A DNA stretch of 64,000 bases, from positions 1-64,000 of the forward strand of contig JASJOG010000239.1 of NCBI GenBank assembly GCA_030142905.1, given 5' to 3'. The translations under genes were made by a program, and so were the position numbers. The DNA is from Heliopora coerulea (Eukaryota > Cnidaria > Anthozoa > Scleralcyonacea > Helioporidae). Below the pieces are notes generated by a model that ran no database searches, had not been told where the DNA came from, and saw only the letters and a program-made list of their open reading frames with translations. This document shows, one piece after another, positions 1-14,858 of this stretch (its first letter is position 1; every line of letters begins with the position of its first letter).

Positions 1-3000
1 ACGGTTTTTGACGATTTTACGACCAATTTGAAACTTTCGAAATAAGGCGAAAATATGAAAGTTTAGGCCGAATAAGATAGTTGTGGCCGTATTTGAGGGA
101 CTTTACAGTAATATTTGAGATGATTTTTCAGATGGAAAAATTTCACGAAAAGTAAAGGGGTTAACCCACGGTTTTTGACGATTTTTCGACCAATTTGAAA
201 CTTTCGAAATAAGGCGAAAATATGAAAGTTTAGGCCGAATAAGATAGTTGTGGCCATATTTGAGGGACTTTACCGTAATATTTGAGATAATTTTTGAGGT
301 TGAAAAATTTGACCAAAAAGTAAAGGGGTTAACCCACGGATTTAAACGATTTTTTGACTAATTTCAAATTTTCGAAATACGGCCAAAATATGAAAGTTTA
401 GGCCGAATAAGAGAGTTCTGGTCTGATTTGAGGGACTTTACGTTAATATTTGAGATACTTTTGAGGTGCAAAAATTTCACCAAAAAGCAGAAGTTAACCT
501 ACAGTTTTTAATGATTTTTCAACTAATTTCAAACTTTTAAATTAGGCAAAAATATGAAAGTTTAGGCCGAATAAGACAGTTTTGACGTGAATTTGAGGGA
601 CTTTACAGTAATATTTCAGGATTTTTTGATGTCGAAATATTTCTCCACTGTTTTTCACGGTCCTTTTACCAATTTGAAACTTTCGAAATAAGGCGAAAAT
701 ATGAAAGTTTAGGCCGAATAAGATAGTTGTGGCCATATTTGAGGGACTTTACAGTAATATTTGATATGATTTTTGAGGTGGAAAAATTTCACGAAAAAGT
801 AAAGGGGTTAACCCACGGTTTTTGACGATTTTTCGACCAATTTGAAACTTTCGAAATAAGGCGAAAATGTGAAAGTTTAGGCCGAATAAGATAGTTGTGG
901 CCGTATTTGAGGGACTTTACAGTAATATTTGAGATGATTTTTGAGGTGTAAAAATTTCACGAAAAGTAAAGGGGTTAACCCACGGTTTTTGACGATTTTT
1001 CGACCAATTTGAAACTTTCGAAATAAGGCGAAAATATGAAAGTTTAGGCCGAATAAGATAGTTGTGGCCGTATTTGAGGGACTTTACAGTAATATTTGAG
1101 ATGATTTTTGAGGTGGAAAAATTTCACGAAAAAGTAAAGGGGTTAACCCACGGTTTTTTAAGATTTTTCGACCAATTTGAAACTTTCGAAATAAAGCGAA
1201 AATATGAAAGTTTAGGCCGAATAAGATAGTGGTGGCCATATTTGAGGGACTTTACAGTAATATTTGAGATGATTTTTGAGGTGGAAAAATTTCACGAAAA
1301 AGTAAAGGGGTTAACCCACGGTTTTTAACGATTTTTCGACCAATTTGAAACTTTCGAAATAACGCGAAAATATGAAATTTTACCCCGAAGATGATAGTTC
1401 TGGCCTGATTTGAGGGACTTTACCGTAATATTTGAGATAATTTTTGAGGTTGAAAAATTTGACCAAAAAGTAAAGGGGTTAACCCACGGATTTAAACGAT
1501 TTTTTGACTAATTTCAAATTTTCGAAATACGGCCAAAATATGAAAGTTTAGGCCGAATAAGAGAGTTCTGGCCTGATTTGAGGGACTTTACGTTAATATT
1601 TGAGATACTTTTGAGGTGCAAAAATTTCACCAAAAAGCAGAAGTTAACCTACAGTTTTTAATGATTTTTCAACTAATTTCAAACTTTTAAATTAGGCAAA
1701 AATATGAAAGTTTAGGCCGAATAAGACAGTTTTGACGTGAATTTGAGGGACTTTACAGTAATATTTCAGGATTTTTTGATGTCGAAAAATTTCTCCACTG
1801 TTTTTCACGGTCCTTTTACCAATTTGAAACTTTCGAAATAAGGCGAAAATATGAAAGTTTAGGCCGAATAAGATAGTTGTGGCCATATTTGAGGGACTTT
1901 ACAGTAATATTTGAGATGATTTTTGAGGTGGAAAAATTTCACGAAAAGTAAAGGGGTTAACCCACGGTTTTTGACGATTTTTCGACCAATTTGAAACTTT
2001 CGAAATAAAGCGAAAATATGAAAGTTTAGGCCGAATAAGATAGTTGTGGCCGTATTTGAGGGACTTTACAGTAATATTTGAGATGATTTTTGAGGTGGAA
2101 AAATTTCACGAAAAAGTAAAGGGGTTAACCCACGGTTTTTGACGATTTTTCGACCAATTTGAAACTTTCGAAATAACGCGAAAATATGAAATTTTACCCC
2201 GAAGATGATAGTTGTGGCCGTATTTGAGGGACTTTACCGTAATATTTGAGATAATTTTTGAGGTTGAAAAATTTGACCAAAAAGTAAAGGGGTTAACCCA
2301 CGGATTTAAACGATTTTTTGACTAATTTCAAATTTTCGAAATACGGCCAAAATATGAAAGTTTAGGCCGAATAAGAGAGTTCTGGCCTGATTTGAGGGAC
2401 TTTACGTTAATATTTGAGATACTTTTGAGGTGCAAAAATTTCACCAAAAAGCAGAAGTTAACCTACAGTTTTTAATGATTTTTCAACTAATTTCAAACTT
2501 TTAAATTAGGCAAAAATATGAAAGTTTAGGCCGAATAAGACAGTTTTGACGTGAATTTGAGGGACTTTACAGTAATATTTCAGGATTTTTTGATGTCGAA
2601 AAATTTCTCCACTGTTTTTCACGGTCCTTTTACCAATTTGAAACTTTCGAAATAAGGCGAAAATATGAAAGTTTAGGCCGAATAAGATAGTTGTGGCCAT
2701 ATTTGAGGGACTTTACAGTAATATTTGATATGATTTTTGAGGTGGAAAAATTTCACGAAAAAGTAAAGGGATTAACCCACGGTTTTTGACGATTTTTCGA
2801 CCAATTTGAAACTTTCGAAATAAGGCGAAAATGTGAAAGTTTAGGCCGAATAAGATAGTTGTGGCCATATTTGAGGGACTTTACAGTAATATTTGAGATG
2901 ATTTTTGAGGTGGAAAAATTTCACGAAAAAGTAAAGGGGTTAACCCACGGTTTTTGACGATTTTTCGACCAATTTGAAACTTTCGAAATACGGCCAAAAT

Positions 3001-6000
3001 ATGAAAGTTTAGGCCGAATAAGATAGTTGTGGCCGTATTTGAGGGACTTTGCAGTAATATTTGAGATGATTTTTGAGGTGGAAAAATTTCACGAAAAAGT
3101 AAAGGGGTTAACCCACGGTTTTTGACGATTTTTCGACCAATTTGAAACTTTCGAAATAAGGCGAAAATGTGAAAGTTTAGGCCGAATAAGATAGTTGTGG
3201 CCATATTTGAGGGACTTTACAGTAATATTTGAGATGATTTTTGAGGTGGAAAAATTTCACGAATAAGTAAAGGGGTTAACCCACGGTTTTTGACGATTTT
3301 TCGACCAATTTGAAACTTTCGAAATAAGGCGAAAATATGAAAGTTTAGGCCGAATAAGATAGTTGTGGCCGTATTTGAGGGACTTTGCAGTAATATTTGA
3401 GATGATTTTTGAGGTGGAAAAATTTCACGAAAAAGTAAAGGGGTTAACCCACGGTTTTTGACGATTTTTCGACCAATTTGAAACTTTCGAAGTAAGGCGA
3501 AAATATGAAAGTTTAGGCCGAATAAGATAGTTGTGGCCGTATTTGAGGGACTTTGCAGTAATATTTGAGATGATTTTTGAGGTGGAAAAATTTCACGAAA
3601 AAGTAAAGGGGTTAACCCACGGTTTTTGACGATTTTTCGACCAATTTGAAACTTTCGAAATAAGGCGAAAATATGAAAGTTTAGGCCGAATAAGATAGTT
3701 GTGGCCATATTTGAGGGACTTTACAGTAATATTTGAGATGATTTTTGAGGTGGAAAAATTTCACGAAAAAGTAAAGGGGTTAACCCACGGTTTTTGACGA
3801 TTTTTCGACCAATTTGAAACTTTCGAAGTAAGGCGAAAATATGAAAGTTTAGGCCGAATAAGATAGTTGTGGCCGTATTTGAGGGACTTTGCAGTAATAT
3901 TTGAGATGATTTTTGAGGTGGAAAAATTTCACGAAAAAGTAAAGGGGTTAACCCACGGTTTTTGACGATTTTTCGACCAATTTGAAACTTTCGAAATAAG
4001 GCGAAAATATGAAAGTTTAGGCCGAATAAGATAGTTGTGGCCATATTTGAGGGACTTTACAGTAATATTTGAGATGATTTTTGAGGTGGAAAAATTTCAC
4101 GAAAAAGTAAAGGGGTTAACCCACGGTTTTTGACGATTTTTCGACCAATTTGAAACTTTCGAAATAAGGCGAAAATATGAAAGTTTAGGCCGAATAAGAT
4201 AGTTGTGGCCGTATTTGAGGGACTTTACAGTAATATTTGAGATGATTTTTGAGGTGGAAAAATTTCACGAAAAAGTAAAGGAGTTAACCCACGGTTTTTG
4301 ACGATTTTTCGACCAATTTGAAACTTTCGAAATAAGGCGAAAATATGAAAGTTTAGGCCGAATAAGATAGTTGTGGCCGTATTTGAGGGACTTTACAGTA
4401 ATATTTGAGATGATTTTTGAGGTGGAAAAATTTCACGAAAAGTAAAGGGGTTAACCCACGGTTTTTGACGATTTTTCGACCAATTTGAAACTTTCGAAAT
4501 AAGGCGAAAATATGAAAGTTTAGGCCGAATAAGATAGTTGTGGCCGTATTTGAGGGACTTTACAGTAATATTTGAGATGATTTTTGAGGTGGAAAAATTT
4601 CACGAAAAGTAAAGGGGTTAACCCACGGTTTTTGACGATTTTTCGACCAATTTGAAACTTTCGAAATAAGGCGAAAATATGAAAGTTTAGGCCGAATAAG
4701 ATAGTTGTGGCCATATTTGAGGGACTTTACCGTAATATTTGAGATAATTTTTGAGGTTGAAAAATTTGACCAAAAAGTAAAGGGGTTAACCCACGGATTT
4801 AAACGATTTTTTGACTAATTTCAAATTTTCGAAATACGGCCAAAATATGAAAGTTTAGGCCGAATAAGAGAGTTCTGGCCTGATTTGAGGGACTTTACGT
4901 TAATATTTGAGATACTTTTGAGGTGCAAAAATTTCACCAAAAAGCAGAAGTTAACCTACAGTTTTTAATGATTTTTCAACTAATTTCAAACTTTTAAATT
5001 AGGCAAAAATATGAAAGTTTAGGCCGAATAAGACAGTTTTGACGTGAATTTGAGGGACTTTACAGTAATATTTCAGGATTTTTTGATGTCGAAAAATTTC
5101 TCCACTGTTTTTCACGGTCCTTTTACCAATTTGAAACTTTCGAAATAAGGCGAAAATATGAAAGTTTAGGCCGAATAAGATAGTTGTGGCCATATTTGAG
5201 GGACTTTACAGTAATATTTGATATGATTTTTGAGGTGGAAAAATTTCACGAAAAAGTAAAGGGGTTAACCCACGGTTTTTGACGATTTTTCGACCAATTT
5301 GAAACTTTCGAAATAAGGCGAAAATGTGAAAGTTTAGGCCGAATAAGATAGTTGTGGCCGTATTTGAGGGACTTTACAGTAATATTTGAGATGATTTTTG
5401 AGGTGTAAAAATTTCACGAAAAGTAAAGGGGTTAACCCACGGTTTTTGACGATTTTTCGACCAATTTGAAACTTTCGAAATAAGGCGAAAATATGAAAGT
5501 TTAGGCCGAATAAGATAGTTGTGGCCGTATTTGAGGGACTTTACAGTAATATTTGAGATGATTTTTGAGGTGGAAAAATTTCACGAAAAAGTAAAGGGGT
5601 TAACCCACGGTTTTTTAAGATTTTTCGACCAATTTGAAATTTTCGAAATAAAGCGAAAATATGAAAGTTTAGGCCGAATAAGATAGTTGTGGCCATATTT
5701 GAGGGACTTTACAGTAATATTTGAGATGATTTTTGAGGTGGAAAAATTTCACGAAAAAGTAAAGGGGTTAACCCACGGTTTTTAACGATTTTTCGACCAA
5801 TTTGAAACTTTCGAAATAACGCGAAAATATGAAATTTTACCCCGAAGATGATAGTTCTGGCCTGATTTGAGGGACTTTACCGTAATATTTGAGATAATTT
5901 TTGAGGTTGAAAAATTTCACGAAAAAGTAAAGGGGTTAACCCACGGATTTAAACGATTTTTTGACTAATTTCAAATTTTCGAAATACGGCCAAAATATGA

Positions 6001-9000
6001 AAGTTTAGGCCGAATAAGAGAGTTCTGGCCTGATTTGAGGGACTTTACGTTAATATTTGAGATACTTTTGAGGTGCAAAAATTTCACCAAAAAGCAGAAG
6101 TTAACCTACAGTTTTTAATGATTTTTCAACTAATTTCAAACTTTTAAATTAGGCAAAAATATGAAAGTTTAGGCCGAATAAGACAGTTTTGACGTGAATT
6201 TGAGGGACTTTACAGTAATATTTCAGGATTTTTTGATGTCGAAAAATTTCTCCACTGTTTTTCACGGTCCTTTTACCAATTTGAAACTTTCGAAATAAGG
6301 CGAAAATATGAAAGTTTAGGCCGAATAAGATAGTTGTGGCCGTATTTGAGGGACTTTACAGTAATATTTGAGATGATTTTTGAGGTGTAAAAATTTCACG
6401 AAAAGTAAAGGGGTTAACCCACGGTTTTTGACGATTTTTCGACCAATTTGAAACTTTCGAAATAAGGCGAAAATATGAAAGTTTAGGCCGAATAAGATAG
6501 TTGTGGCCGTATTTGAGGGACTTTACAGTAATATTTGAGATGATTTTTGAGGTGGAAAAATTTCACGAAAAAGTAAAGGGGTTAACCCACGGTTTTTTAA
6601 GATTTTTCGACCAATTTGAAATTTTCGAAATAAAGCGAAAATATGAAAGTTTAGGCCGAATAAGATAGTTGTGGCCATATTTGAGGGACTTTACAGTAAT
6701 ATTTGAGATGATTTTTGAGGTGGAAAAATTTCACGAAAAAGTAAAGGGGTTAACCCACGGTTTTTAACGATTTTTCGACCAATTTGAAACTTTCGAAATA
6801 ACGCGAAAATATGAAATTTTACCCCGAAGATGATAGTTCTGGCCTGATTTGAGGGACTTTACCGTAATATTTGAGATAATTTTTGAGGTTGAAAAATTTG
6901 ACCAAAAAGTAAAGGGGTTAACCCACGGATTTAAACGATTTTTTGACTAATTTCAAATTTTCGAAATACGGCCAAAATATGAAAGTTTAGGCCGAATAAG
7001 AGAGTTCTGGCCTGATTTGAGGGACTTTACGTTAATATTTGAGATACTTTTGAGGTGCAAAAATTTCACCAAAAAGCAGAAGTTAACCTACAGTTTTTAA
7101 TGATTTTTCAACTAATTTCAAACTTTTAAATTAGGCAAAAATATGAAAGTTTAGGCCGAATAAGACAGTTTTGACGTGAATTTGAGGGACTTTACAGTAA
7201 TATTTCAGGATTTTTTGATGTCGAAAAATTTCTCCACTGTTTTTCACGGTCCTTTTACCAATTTGAAACTTTCGAAATAAGGCGAAAATATGAAAGTTTA
7301 GGCCGAATAAGATAGTTGTGGCCATATTTGAGGGACTTTACAGTAATATTTGATATGATTTTTGAGGTGGAAAAATTTCACGAAAAAGTAAAGGGATTAA
7401 CCCACGGTTTTTGACGATTTTTCGACCAATTTGAAACTTTCGAAATAAGGCGAAAATGTGAAAGTTTAGGCCGAATAAGATAGTTGTGGCCATATTTGAG
7501 GGACTTTACAGTAATATTTGAGATGATTTTTGAGGTGGAAAAATTTCACGAAAAAGTAAAGGGGTTAACCCACGGTTTTTGACGATTTTTCGACCAATTT
7601 GAAACTTTCGAAATAAGGCGAAAATGTGAAAGTTTAGGCCGAATAAGATAGTTGTGGCCATATTTGAGGGACTTTACAGTAATATTTGAGATGATTTTTG
7701 AGGTGGAAAAATTTCACGAAAAAGTAAAGGGGTTAACCCACGGTTTTTGACGATTTTTCGACCAATTTGAAACTTTCGAAGTAAGGCGAAAATATGAAAG
7801 TTTAGGCCGAATAAGATAGTTGTGGCCGTATTTGAGGGACTTTGCAGTAATATTTGAGATGATTTTTGAGGTGGAAAAATTTCACGAAAAAGTAAAGGGG
7901 TTAACCCACGGTTTTTGACGATTTTTCGACCAATTTGAAACTTTCGAAATAAGGCGAAAATATGAAAGTTTAGGCCGAATAAGATAGTTGTGGCCTTATT
8001 TGAGGGACTTTACAGTAATATTTGAGATGATTTTTGAGGTGGAAAAATTTCACGAAAAAGTAAAGGAGTTAACCCACGGTTTTTGACGATTTTTCGACCA
8101 ATTTGAAACTTTCGAAATAAGGCGAAAATATGAAAGTTTAGGCCGAATAAGATAGTTGTGGCCGTATTTGAGGGACTTTACAGTAATATTTGAGATGATT
8201 TTTGAGGTGGAAAAATTTCACGAAAAAGTAAAGGAGTTAACCCACGGTTTTTGACGATTTTTCGACCAATTTGAAACTTTCGAAATAAGGCGAAAATATG
8301 AAAGTTTAGGCCGAATAAGATAGTTGTGGCCGTATTTGAGGGACTTTACAGTAATATTTGAGATGATTTTTGAGGTGGAAAAATTTCACGAAAAGTAAAG
8401 GGGTTAACCCACGGTTTTTGACGATTTTTCGACCAATTTGAAACTTTCGAAATAAGGCGAAAATATGAAAGTTTAGGCCGAATAAGATAGTTGTGGCCGT
8501 ATTTGAGGGACTTTACAGTAATATTTGAGATGATTTTTGAGGTGGAAAAATTTCACGAAAAGTAAAGGGGTTAACCCACGGTTTTTGACGATTTTTCGAC
8601 CAATTTGAAACTTTCGAAATAAGGCGAAAATATGAAAGTTTAGGCCGAATAAGATAGTTGTGGCCATATTTGAGGGACTTTACAGTAATATTTGAGATGA
8701 TTTTTGAGGTGGAAAAATTTCACGAAAAAGTAAAGGGGTTAACCCACGGTTTTTGACGATTTTTCGACCAATTTGAAACTTTCGAAATAAGGCGAAAATA
8801 TGAAAGTTTAGGCCGAATAAGATAGTTGTGGCCCTATTTGAGGGACTTTACAGTAATATTTGAGATGATTTTTGAGGTGGAAAAATTTCACGAAAAAGTA
8901 AAGGGGTTAACCCACGGTTTTTGACGATTTTTCGACCAATTTGAAACTTTCGAAATAAGGTGAAAATGTGAAAGTTTAGGCCGAATAAGATAGTTGTGGC

Positions 9001-12000
9001 CGTATTTGAGGGACTTTACAGTAATATTTGAGATGATTTTTGAGGTGTAAAAATTTCACGAAAAGTAAAGGGGTTAACCCACGGTTTTTGACGATTTTAC
9101 GACCAATTTGAAACTTTCGAAATAAGGCGAAAATATGAAAGTTTAGGCCGAATAAGATAGTTGTGGCCGTATTTGAGGGACTTTACAGTAATATTTGAGA
9201 TGATTTTTCAGATGGAAAAATTTCACGAAAAGTAAAGGGGTTAACCCACGGTTTTTGACGATTTTTCGACCAATTTGAAACTTTCGAAATAAGGCGAAAA
9301 TATGAAAGTTTAGGCCGAATAAGATAGTTGTGGCCATATTTGAGGGACTTTACCGTAATATTTGAGATAATTTTTGAGGTTGAAAAATTTGACCAAAAAG
9401 TAAAGGGGTTAACCCACGGATTTAAACGATTTTTTTACTAATTTCAAATTTTCGAAATACGGCCAAAATATGAAAGTTTAGGCCGAATAAGAGAGTTCTG
9501 GCCTGATTTGAGGGACTTTACGTTAATATTTGAGATACTTTTGAGGTGCAAAAATTTCACCAAAAAGCAGAAGTTAACCTACAGTTTTTAATGATTTTTC
9601 AACTAATTTCAAACTTTTAAATTAGGCAAAAATATGAAAGTTTAGGCCGAATAAGACAGTTTTGACGTGAATTTGAGGGACTTTACAGTAATATTTCAGG
9701 ATTTTTTGATGTCGAAAAATTTCTCCACTGTTTTTCACGGTCCTTTTACCAATTTGAAACTTTCGAAATAAGGCGAAAATATGAAAGTTTAGGCCGAATA
9801 AGATAGTTGTGGCCATATTTGAGGGACTTTACAGTAATATTTGATATGATTTTTGAGGTGGAAAAATTTCACGAAAAGTAAAGGGGTTAACCCACGGTTT
9901 TTGACGATTTTTCGACCAATTTGAAACTTTCGAAATAAGGCGAAAATATGAAAGTTTAGGCCGAATAAGATAGTTGTGGCCATATTTGAGGGACTTTACA
10001 GTAATATTTGAGATGATTTTTGAGGTGGAAAAATTTCACGAAAAGTAAAGGGGTTAACCCACGGTTTTTGACGATTTTTCGACCAATTTGAAACTTTCGA
10101 AATAAGGCGAAAATATGAAAGTTTAGGCCGAATAAGATAGTTGTGGCCGTATTTGAGGGACTTTACAGTAATATTTGAGATGATTTTTGAGGTGGAAAAA
10201 TTTCACGAAAAGTAAAGGGGTTAACCCACGGTTTTTGACGATTTTTCGACCAATTTGAAACTTTCGAAATAAGGCGAAAATATGAAAGTTTAGGCCGAAT
10301 AAGATAGTTGTGGCCATATTTGAGGGACTTTACAGTAATATTTGAGATGATTTTTGAGGTGGAAAAATTTCACGAAAAAGTAAAGGGGTTAACCCACGGT
10401 TTTTGACGATTTTTCGACCAATTTGAAACTTTCGAAATAAGGCGAAAATATGAAAGTTTAGGCCGAATAAGATAGTTGTGGCCATATTTGAGGGACTTTA
10501 CAGTAATATTTGAGATGATTTTTGAGGTGGAAAAATTTCACGAAAAAGTAAAGGGGTTAACCCACGGTTTTTGACGATTTTTCGACCAATTTGAAACTTT
10601 CGAAATAAGGCGAAAATATGAAAGTTTAGGCCGAATAAGATAGTTGTGGCCATATTTGAGGGACTTTACAGTAATATTTGAGATGATTTTTGAGGTGGAA
10701 AAATTTCACGAAAAAGTAAAGGGGTTAACCCACGGTTTTTGACGATTTTTCGACCAATTTGAAACTTTCGAAATAAGGCGAAAATGTGAAAGTTTAGGCC
10801 GAATAAGATAGTTGTGGCCGTATTTGAGGGACTTTACAGTAATATTTGAGATGATTTTTGAGGTGTAAAAATTTCACGAAAAGTAAAGGGGTTAACCCAC
10901 GGTTTTTGACGATTTTACGACCAATTTGAAACTTTCGAAATAAGGCGAAAATATGAAAGTTTAGGCCGAATAAGATAGTTGTGGCCGTATTTGAGGGACT
11001 TTACAGTAATATTTGAGATGATTTTTCAGATGGAAAAATTTCACGAAAAGTAAAGGGGTTAACCCACGGTTTTTGACGATTTTTCGACCAATTTGAAACT
11101 TTCGAAATAAGGCGAAAATGTGAAAGTTTAGGCCGAATAAGATAGTTGTGGCCGTATTTGAGGGACTTTACAGTAATATTTGAGATGATTTTTGAGGTGT
11201 AAAAATTTCACGAAAAGTAAAGGGGTTAACCCACGGTTTTTGACGATTTTTCGACCAATTTGAAACTTTCGAAATAAGGCGAAAATATGAAAGTTTAGGC
11301 CGAATAAGATAGTTGTGGCCGTATTTGAGGGACTTTACAGTAATATTTGAGATGATTTTTGAGGTGGAAAAATTTCACGAAAAAGTAAAGGGGTTAACCC
11401 ACGGTTTTTTAAGATTTTTCGACCAATTTGAAATTTTCGAAATAAAGCGAAAATATGAAAGTTTAGGCCGAATAAGATAGTTGTGGCCATATTTGAGGGA
11501 CTTTACAGTAATATTTGAGATGATTTTTGAGGTGGAAAAATTTCACGAAAAAGTAAAGGGGTTAACCCACGGTTTTTAACGATTTTTCGACCAATTTGAA
11601 ACTTTCGAAATAACGCGAAAATATGAAATTTTACCCCGAAGATGATAGTTCTGGCCTGATTTGAGGGACTTTACCGTAATATTTGAGATAATTTTTGAGG
11701 TTGAAAAATTTGACCAAAAAGTAAAGGGGTTAACCCACGGATTTAAACGATTTTTTGACTAATTTCAAATTTTCGAAATACGGCCAAAATATGAAAGTTT
11801 AGGCCGAATAAGAGAGTTCTGGCCTGATTTGAGGGACTTTACGTTAATATTTGAGATACTTTTGAGGTGCAAAAATTTCACCAAAAAGCAGAAGTTAACC
11901 TACAGTTTTTAATGATTTTTCAACTAATTTCAAACTTTTAAATTAGGCAAAAATATGAAAGTTTAGGCCGAATAAGACAGTTTTGATGTGAATTTGAGGG

Positions 12001-14853
12001 ACTTTACAGTAATATTTCAGGATTTTTTGATGTCGAAAAATTTCTCCACTGTTTTTCACGGTCCTTTTACCAATTTGAAACTTTCGAAATAAGGCGAAAA
12101 TATGAAAGTTTAGGCCGAATAAGATAGTTGTGGCCATATTTGAGGGACTTTACAGTAATATTTGATATGATTTTTGAGGTGGAAAAATTTCACGAAAAAG
12201 TAAAGGGATTAACCCAAGGTTTTTGACGATTTTTCGACCAATTTGAAACTTTCGAAATAAGGCGAAAATGTGAAAGTTTAGGCCGAATAAGATAGTTGTG
12301 GCCATATTTGAGGGACTTTACAGTAATATTTGAGATGATTTTTGAGGTGGAAAAATTTCACGAAAAAGTAAAGGGGTTAACCCACGGTTTTTGACGATTT
12401 TTCGACCAATTTGAAACTTTCGAAGTAAGGCGAAAATATGAAAGTTTAGGCCGAATAAGATAGTTGTGGCCGTATTTGAGGGACTTTGCAGTAATATTTG
12501 AGATGATTTTTGAGGTGGAAAAATTTCACGAAAAAGTAAAGGGGTTAACCCACGGTTTTTGACGATTTTTCGACCAATTTGAAACTTTCGAAATAAGGCG
12601 AAAATATGAAAGTTTAGGCCGAATAAGATAGTTGTGGCCATATTTGAGGGACTTTACAGTAATATTTGAGATGATTTTTGAGGTGGAAAAATTTCACGAA
12701 AAAGTAAAGGAGTTAACCCACGGTTTTTGACGATTTTTCGACCAATTTGAAACTTTCGAAATAAGGCGAAAATATGAAAGTTTAGGCCGAATAAGATAGT
12801 TGTGGCCGTATTTGAGGGACTTTACAGTAATATTTGAGATGATTTTTGAGGTGGAAAAATTTCACGAAAAAGTAAAGGAGTTAACCCACGGTTTTTGACG
12901 ATTTTTCGACCAATTTGAAACTTTCGAAATAAGGCGAAAATATGAAAGTTTAGGCCGAATAAGATAGTTGTGGCCGTATTTGAGGGACTTTACAGTAATA
13001 TTTGAGATGATTTTTGAGGTGGAAAAATTTCACGAAAAGTAAAGGGGTTAACCCACGGTTTTTGACGATTTTTCGACCAATTTGAAACTTTCGAAATAAG
13101 GCGAAAATATGAAAGTTTAGGCCGAATAAGATAGTTGTGGCCATATTTGAGGGACTTTACAGTAATATTTGAGATGATTTTTGAGGTGGAAAAATTTCAC
13201 GAAAAGTAAAGGGGTTAACCCACGGTTTTTGACGATTTTTCGACCAATTTGAAACTTTCGAAATAAGGCGAAAATATGAAAGTTTAGGCCGAATAAGATA
13301 GTTGTGGCCGTATTTGAGGGACTTTACAGTAATATTTGAGATGATTTTTGAGGTGGAAAAATTTCACGAAAAGTAAAGGGGTTAACCCACGGTTTTTGAC
13401 GATTTTTCGACCAATTTGAAACTTTCGAAATAAGGCGAAAATATGAAAGTTTAGGCCGAATAAGATAGTTGTGGCCATATTTGAGGGACTTTACAGTAAT
13501 ATTTGAGATGATTTTTGAGGTGGAAAAATTTCACGAAAAAGTAAAGGGGTTAACCCACGGTTTTTGACGATTTTTCGACCAATTTGAAACTTTCGAAATA
13601 AGGCGAAAATATGAAAGTTTAGGCCGAATAACATAGTTGTGGCCATATTTGAGGGACTTTACAGTAATATTTGAGATGATTTTTGAGGTGGAAAAATTTC
13701 ACGAAAAAGTAAAGGGGTTAACCCACGGTTTTTGACGATTTTTCGACCAATTTGAAACTTTCGAAATAAGGCGAAAATATGAAAGTTTAGGCCGAATAAG
13801 ATAGTTGTGGCCATATTTGAGGGACTTTACAGTAATATTTGAGATGATTTTTGAGGTGGAAAAATTTCACGAAAAAGTAAAGGGGTTAACCCACGGTTTT
13901 TGACGATTTTTCGACCAATTTGAAACTTTCGAAATAAGGCGAAAATGTGAAAGTTTAGGCCGAATAAGATAGTTGTGGCCGTATTTGAGGGACTTTACAG
14001 TAATATTTGAGATGATTTTTGAGGTGTAAAAATTTCACGAAAAGTAAAGGGGTTAACCCACGGTTTTTGACGATTTTACGACCAATTTGAAACTTTCGAA
14101 ATAAGGCGAAAATATGAAAGTTTAGGCCGAATAAGATAGTTGTGGCCGTATTTGAGGGACTTTACAGTAATATTTGAGATGATTTTTCAGATGGAAAAAT
14201 TTCACGAAAAGTAAAGGGGTTAACCCACGGTTTTTGACGATTTTACGACCAATTTGAAACTTTCGAAATAAGGCGAAAATATGAAAGTTTAGGCCGAATA
14301 AGATAGTTGTGGCCGTATTTGAGGGACTTTACAGTAATATTTGAGATGATTTTTGAGGTGTAAAAATTTCACGAAAAGTAAAGGGGTTAACCTACGGTTT
14401 TTGACGATTTTTCGACCAATTTGAAACTTTCGAAATAAGGCGAAAATATGAAAGTTTAGGCCGAATAAGATAGTTGTGGCCGTATTTGAGGGACTTTACA
14501 GTAATATTTGAGATGATTTTTGAGGTGGAAAAATTTCACGAAAAAGTAAAGGGGTTAACCCACGGTTTTTTAAGATTTTTCGACCAATTTGAAATTTTCG
14601 AAATAAAGCGAAAATATGAAAGTTTAGGCCGAATAAGATAGTGGTGGCCATATTTGAGGGACTTTACAGTAATATTTGAGATGATTTTTGAGGTGGAAAA
14701 ATTTCACGAAAAAGTAAAGGGGTTAACCCACGGTTTTTAACGATTTTTCGACCAATTTGAAACTTTCGAAATAACGCGAAAATATGAAATTTTACCCCGA
14801 AGATGATAGTTCTGTCCTGATTTGAGGGACTTTTCGTTAATATTTGATATAAT
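1..14853. repeat. Satellite array, 167/168-bp monomer with higher-order structure
   Basis: Head-to-tail copies fill the whole stretch and run off the left edge. Each monomer contains landmarks such as GGTTAACCCACGG, TTCGACCAATTTGAAAC, GAAAGTTTAGGCCGAATAAG and GAGGGACTTTACAGTAATAT. Monomer length alternates between 167 and 168 bp, depending on whether the A-run after TTTCACG has four or five A. That gives about 89 monomers. A diverged three-monomer block recurs near 290-700, 1430-1850, 2240-2660, 4735-5150, 5885-6300, 6870-7280, 9355-9770 and 11690-12100. Blocks of about 4.5-4.8 kb repeat as larger units. The monomer is rich in CpG, unlike parts of the gene region. No coding function is credible; the short open frames are by-products of the period being divisible by three. 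It is probably pericentromeric or interstitial heterochromatin (inference). Confidence 0.97.
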
Positions 14854-14858
14854 ATAGG

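Noticed and set aside
1..14853. CRISPR-like or telomere-like array
   Set aside because: There are no unique spacers between repeats, and GGGTTAACCC occurs only once per monomer, so it is neither a CRISPR array nor telomeric repeat. The DNA is eukaryotic.
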